Of a stretch of 64,000 nucleotides of DNA, positions 62,600-64,000 are shown piece after piece. This DNA comes from an uncultured Acidobacteriota bacterium (GTDB taxonomy: Bacteria > Acidobacteriota > Terriglobia > Bryobacterales > Bryobacteraceae). Position 1 is the stretch's first letter. Each line of letters begins with the position of its first letter. A model generated the notes under the pieces. That model saw only the letters and a list, made by a program, of their open reading frames with translations, made no database searches and had not been told where the DNA came from. The stretch covers positions 1 to 64,000 of the forward strand of contig CADEFT010000025.1 of the NCBI GenBank assembly GCA_902826685.1, written 5' to 3'. The translations under genes were made by a program, and so were the position numbers.

Positions 62600-64000
62600 A
62601 TGCGCCAGGCACTGACCATCGCCACGTTCTGCGCGGCCGGAGCCCTGTTCGCCGCACCGGCGCGAATCGACTACGGCCGCGACGTCAGGCCGATTCTGTC
62701 GGAGAACTGCTTTCATTGCCACGGGCAGGATAGCGGCAAGCGCATGGCGAACCTGCGGCTGGATACGGCCGAGGGCGCGCGGCCGGTGCTCGCTTCCGGC
62801 AAGCTCTACCAGCGGATTACTTCCGAATCGAAGGCGCTGCGCATGCCGCCGGCCGCCTCCAATCGCTCGCTTACTCCGGATCAGATCGCCGTTCTCAAAC
62901 AGTGGATCGACGAGGGCGGCGGGTATTCGAAGCACTGGGCGTTTGTGCCTCCAGTCAAGGCGTCCATCCCGGAAGGTGAGAATGCCATCGATGCGCTGGT
63001 GCGGCGGCGGCTGGATGCCGAAGGGTTGAAGCTGAACCGTCCGGCGGCGCCCGGCGCCTGGCTGCGGCGCGTTTCGCTCGACCTCACGGGACTGCCGCCC
63101 ACGCCCGAGGAAATCGCCGTCTTTGAGAAGAAGCCCGGCTACGCCGCGGAAGTGGATCGCCTGCTCGCGTCCCGGCGTTATGGCGAGCGCATGGCGATGG
63201 ATTGGCTCGATGTGGCGCGCTATGCCGATACGCACGGGTTCAACAACGACGCGGAGCGGTCCATGTGGCGCTGGCGCGATTGGGTCATTGAAAGCTTCAA
63301 CTCGAATCAGCGCTACGACCGCTTTCTGACGGAGCAACTAGCCGGCGATTTGCTGCCGCGTCCCACGCTCGATCAGCGCATTGCCACCGGCTTCGGGCGG
63401 AATCACGTCATCAATTCCGAGGGCGGCATCATCGACGAGGAGTATCGCGTGGAGTATGTCGCCGATCGTGTGCGCACGCTTGGCATGTCGTGGCTGGGAC
63501 TGACGCTCGAATGCGCGCGCTGCCACGACCATAAATACGATCCGGTGACGCAGCGCGATTATTACCGCTTCTACGCCTTCTTCAACAACGTGCCGGAGAT
63601 CGGCGAGGACGGCCGTGTTTCGAATGCCGTGCCGATGATCCCCGCCCCTACGGCCGATCAGCAGAAGAAGCTTCAGGATTTGGAAGCGTCGATGGCGCGG
63701 CTTACGGCGAAGGTCGATGCCAAGGCTACGTCCTGGCGCTGGCATAAGAAGTATGCGCGGCTGTTCGACGCCGCCAAGCCGGCGGGCGCCACCATCGACG
63801 TTCCTTGCGCGGGGGCCTGCGTTTTCGATGGAGAGAAGCCGATGACGCCGGGCCAGGGCACGCCTATATCGAAGCGGGGCGGGCTGACGATGAGCGCCTG
63901 GATTGAGCCGTCGCCGGGCGATCGGGATGTACCGCTGCTTTCGGCGATCGACTACGCGCGCAACCGCGCCGCCACCACCTATGGCACCGGGATTGAGCTT
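62600..64000 (+). CDS. PSD1/DUF1549 cytochrome-type protein, partial at window end
   Basis: The ATG at 62600 opens a frame that runs off the window after 467 codons. A signal peptide is followed by a PSCyt1 domain with heme motif C-x-x-C-H ('NCFHCHG'), then DUF1549 ('DVARYADTHGFNNDAERSMW', in part; 'LTLECARCHDHKYDPV'). A concanavalin/LamG-like segment starts near 'GLTMSAWIEPSPG'. DUF1553 would be expected next. These large exported proteins abound in Planctomycetes and Solibacter-type Acidobacteria, probably in polysaccharide breakdown. Confidence 0.9.
   Translation, partial: MRQALTIATFCAAGALFAAPARIDYGRDVRPILSENCFHCHGQDSGKRMANLRLDTAEGARPVLASGKLYQRITSESKALRMPPAASNRSLTPDQIAVLKQWIDEGGGYSKHWAFVPPVKASIPEGENAIDALVRRRLDAEGLKLNRPAAPGAWLRRVSLDLTGLPPTPEEIAVFEKKPGYAAEVDRLLASRRYGERMAMDWLDVARYADTHGFNNDAERSMWRWRDWVIESFNSNQRYDRFLTEQLAGDLLPRPTLDQRIATGFGRNHVINSEGGIIDEEYRVEYVADRVRTLGMSWLGLTLECARCHDHKYDPVTQRDYYRFYAFFNNVPEIGEDGRVSNAVPMIPAPTADQQKKLQDLEASMARLTAKVDAKATSWRWHKKYARLFDAAKPAGATIDVPCAGACVFDGEKPMTPGQGTPISKRGGLTMSAWIEPSPGDRDVPLLSAIDYARNRAATTYGTGIEL

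Overview
This is a GC-rich chromosomal window with no tRNA, rRNA, CRISPR array, insertion sequence or phage gene that I could see. The gene content suggests an acidobacterium of the Solibacter/Bryobacter type. The pointers are a very large Oar-like TonB-dependent receptor with an N-terminal carboxypeptidase-regulatory domain, a PSD1-type cytochrome/DUF1549 protein, a DUF1080 (3-keto-disaccharide hydrolase-like) secreted protein, a subtilase ending in NVIWGT repeats, an S46 dipeptidyl-peptidase, small secreted 'PN-SGSWKM' proteins, and an Lpx enzyme that implies a Gram-negative envelope. The taxonomic call is inference from these families.

Layout. 0.1-8.3 kb: a mostly plus-strand run of metabolic genes (aldo/keto reductase, CbiX chelatase, ferredoxin-NADP reductase, isopropylmalate/isocitrate dehydrogenase-like), then a secreted subtilase, a structured 324-bp non-coding stretch, a Tat-exported amidohydrolase and an EthD protein. 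8.3-12.9 kb: minus-strand S46 peptidase and an ABC ATPase plus membrane-fusion protein (efflux, no permease nearby). 13.1-16.3 kb: circularly permuted ATP-grasp, alpha-E protein and a uracil-DNA-glycosylase-like protein. 16.3-22.5 kb: small secreted paralogues, an MsbA-like exporter, a hydrolase-like secreted protein, a Gfo/Idh/MocA oxidoreductase and two lower-GC unknown genes. 22.5-25.4 kb: pepQ-accB-accC. 25.5-26 kb: a decayed parDE-like toxin-antitoxin remnant.

26-33.4 kb: a minus-strand branched-chain amino-acid operon ilvB-ilvN-ilvC-cimA plus two further genes. It is preceded by a 37-codon leader peptide packed with Val/Ile codons, an 8-bp antiterminator pairing and a perfect 11-bp terminator hairpin with a U tract, i.e. 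a complete translation-coupled attenuator. A vapBC toxin-antitoxin pair lies just upstream.

33.4-43.5 kb: a caspase-PEGA-TPR protein, lpxD, then a compact four-gene cluster (acyltransferase-like, acyl carrier protein, acyl-AMP ligase, PLP decarboxylase). The cluster resembles the accessory genes of exosortase-A loci but has no exosortase here. A DUF1080 protein, a lipoprotein, a secreted RraA-like protein and an unknown secreted protein follow. 43.5-48 kb: the Oar-like receptor and a threonine dehydratase-like enzyme.

48-56.9 kb: a complete high-affinity potassium locus with unusual architecture. KdpD is split: the membrane/histidine-kinase half lies upstream with kdpE, and two separate KdpD N-terminal (KdpD+USP) proteins lie downstream of kdpC, one with a degenerate Walker B. 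A likely KdpE operator (TTTATG-N5-TTTACG) sits between kdpE and two tiny membrane ORFs (a 28-residue peptide and KdpF) that precede kdpABC. 56.9-64 kb: comM, dinB, a GNAT acetyltransferase, gldA, a zinc alcohol dehydrogenase, and a PSD1 protein cut off by the window end.

The most interesting items are the ilv attenuator, the split and duplicated KdpD, and the ACP/ligase/decarboxylase cluster.
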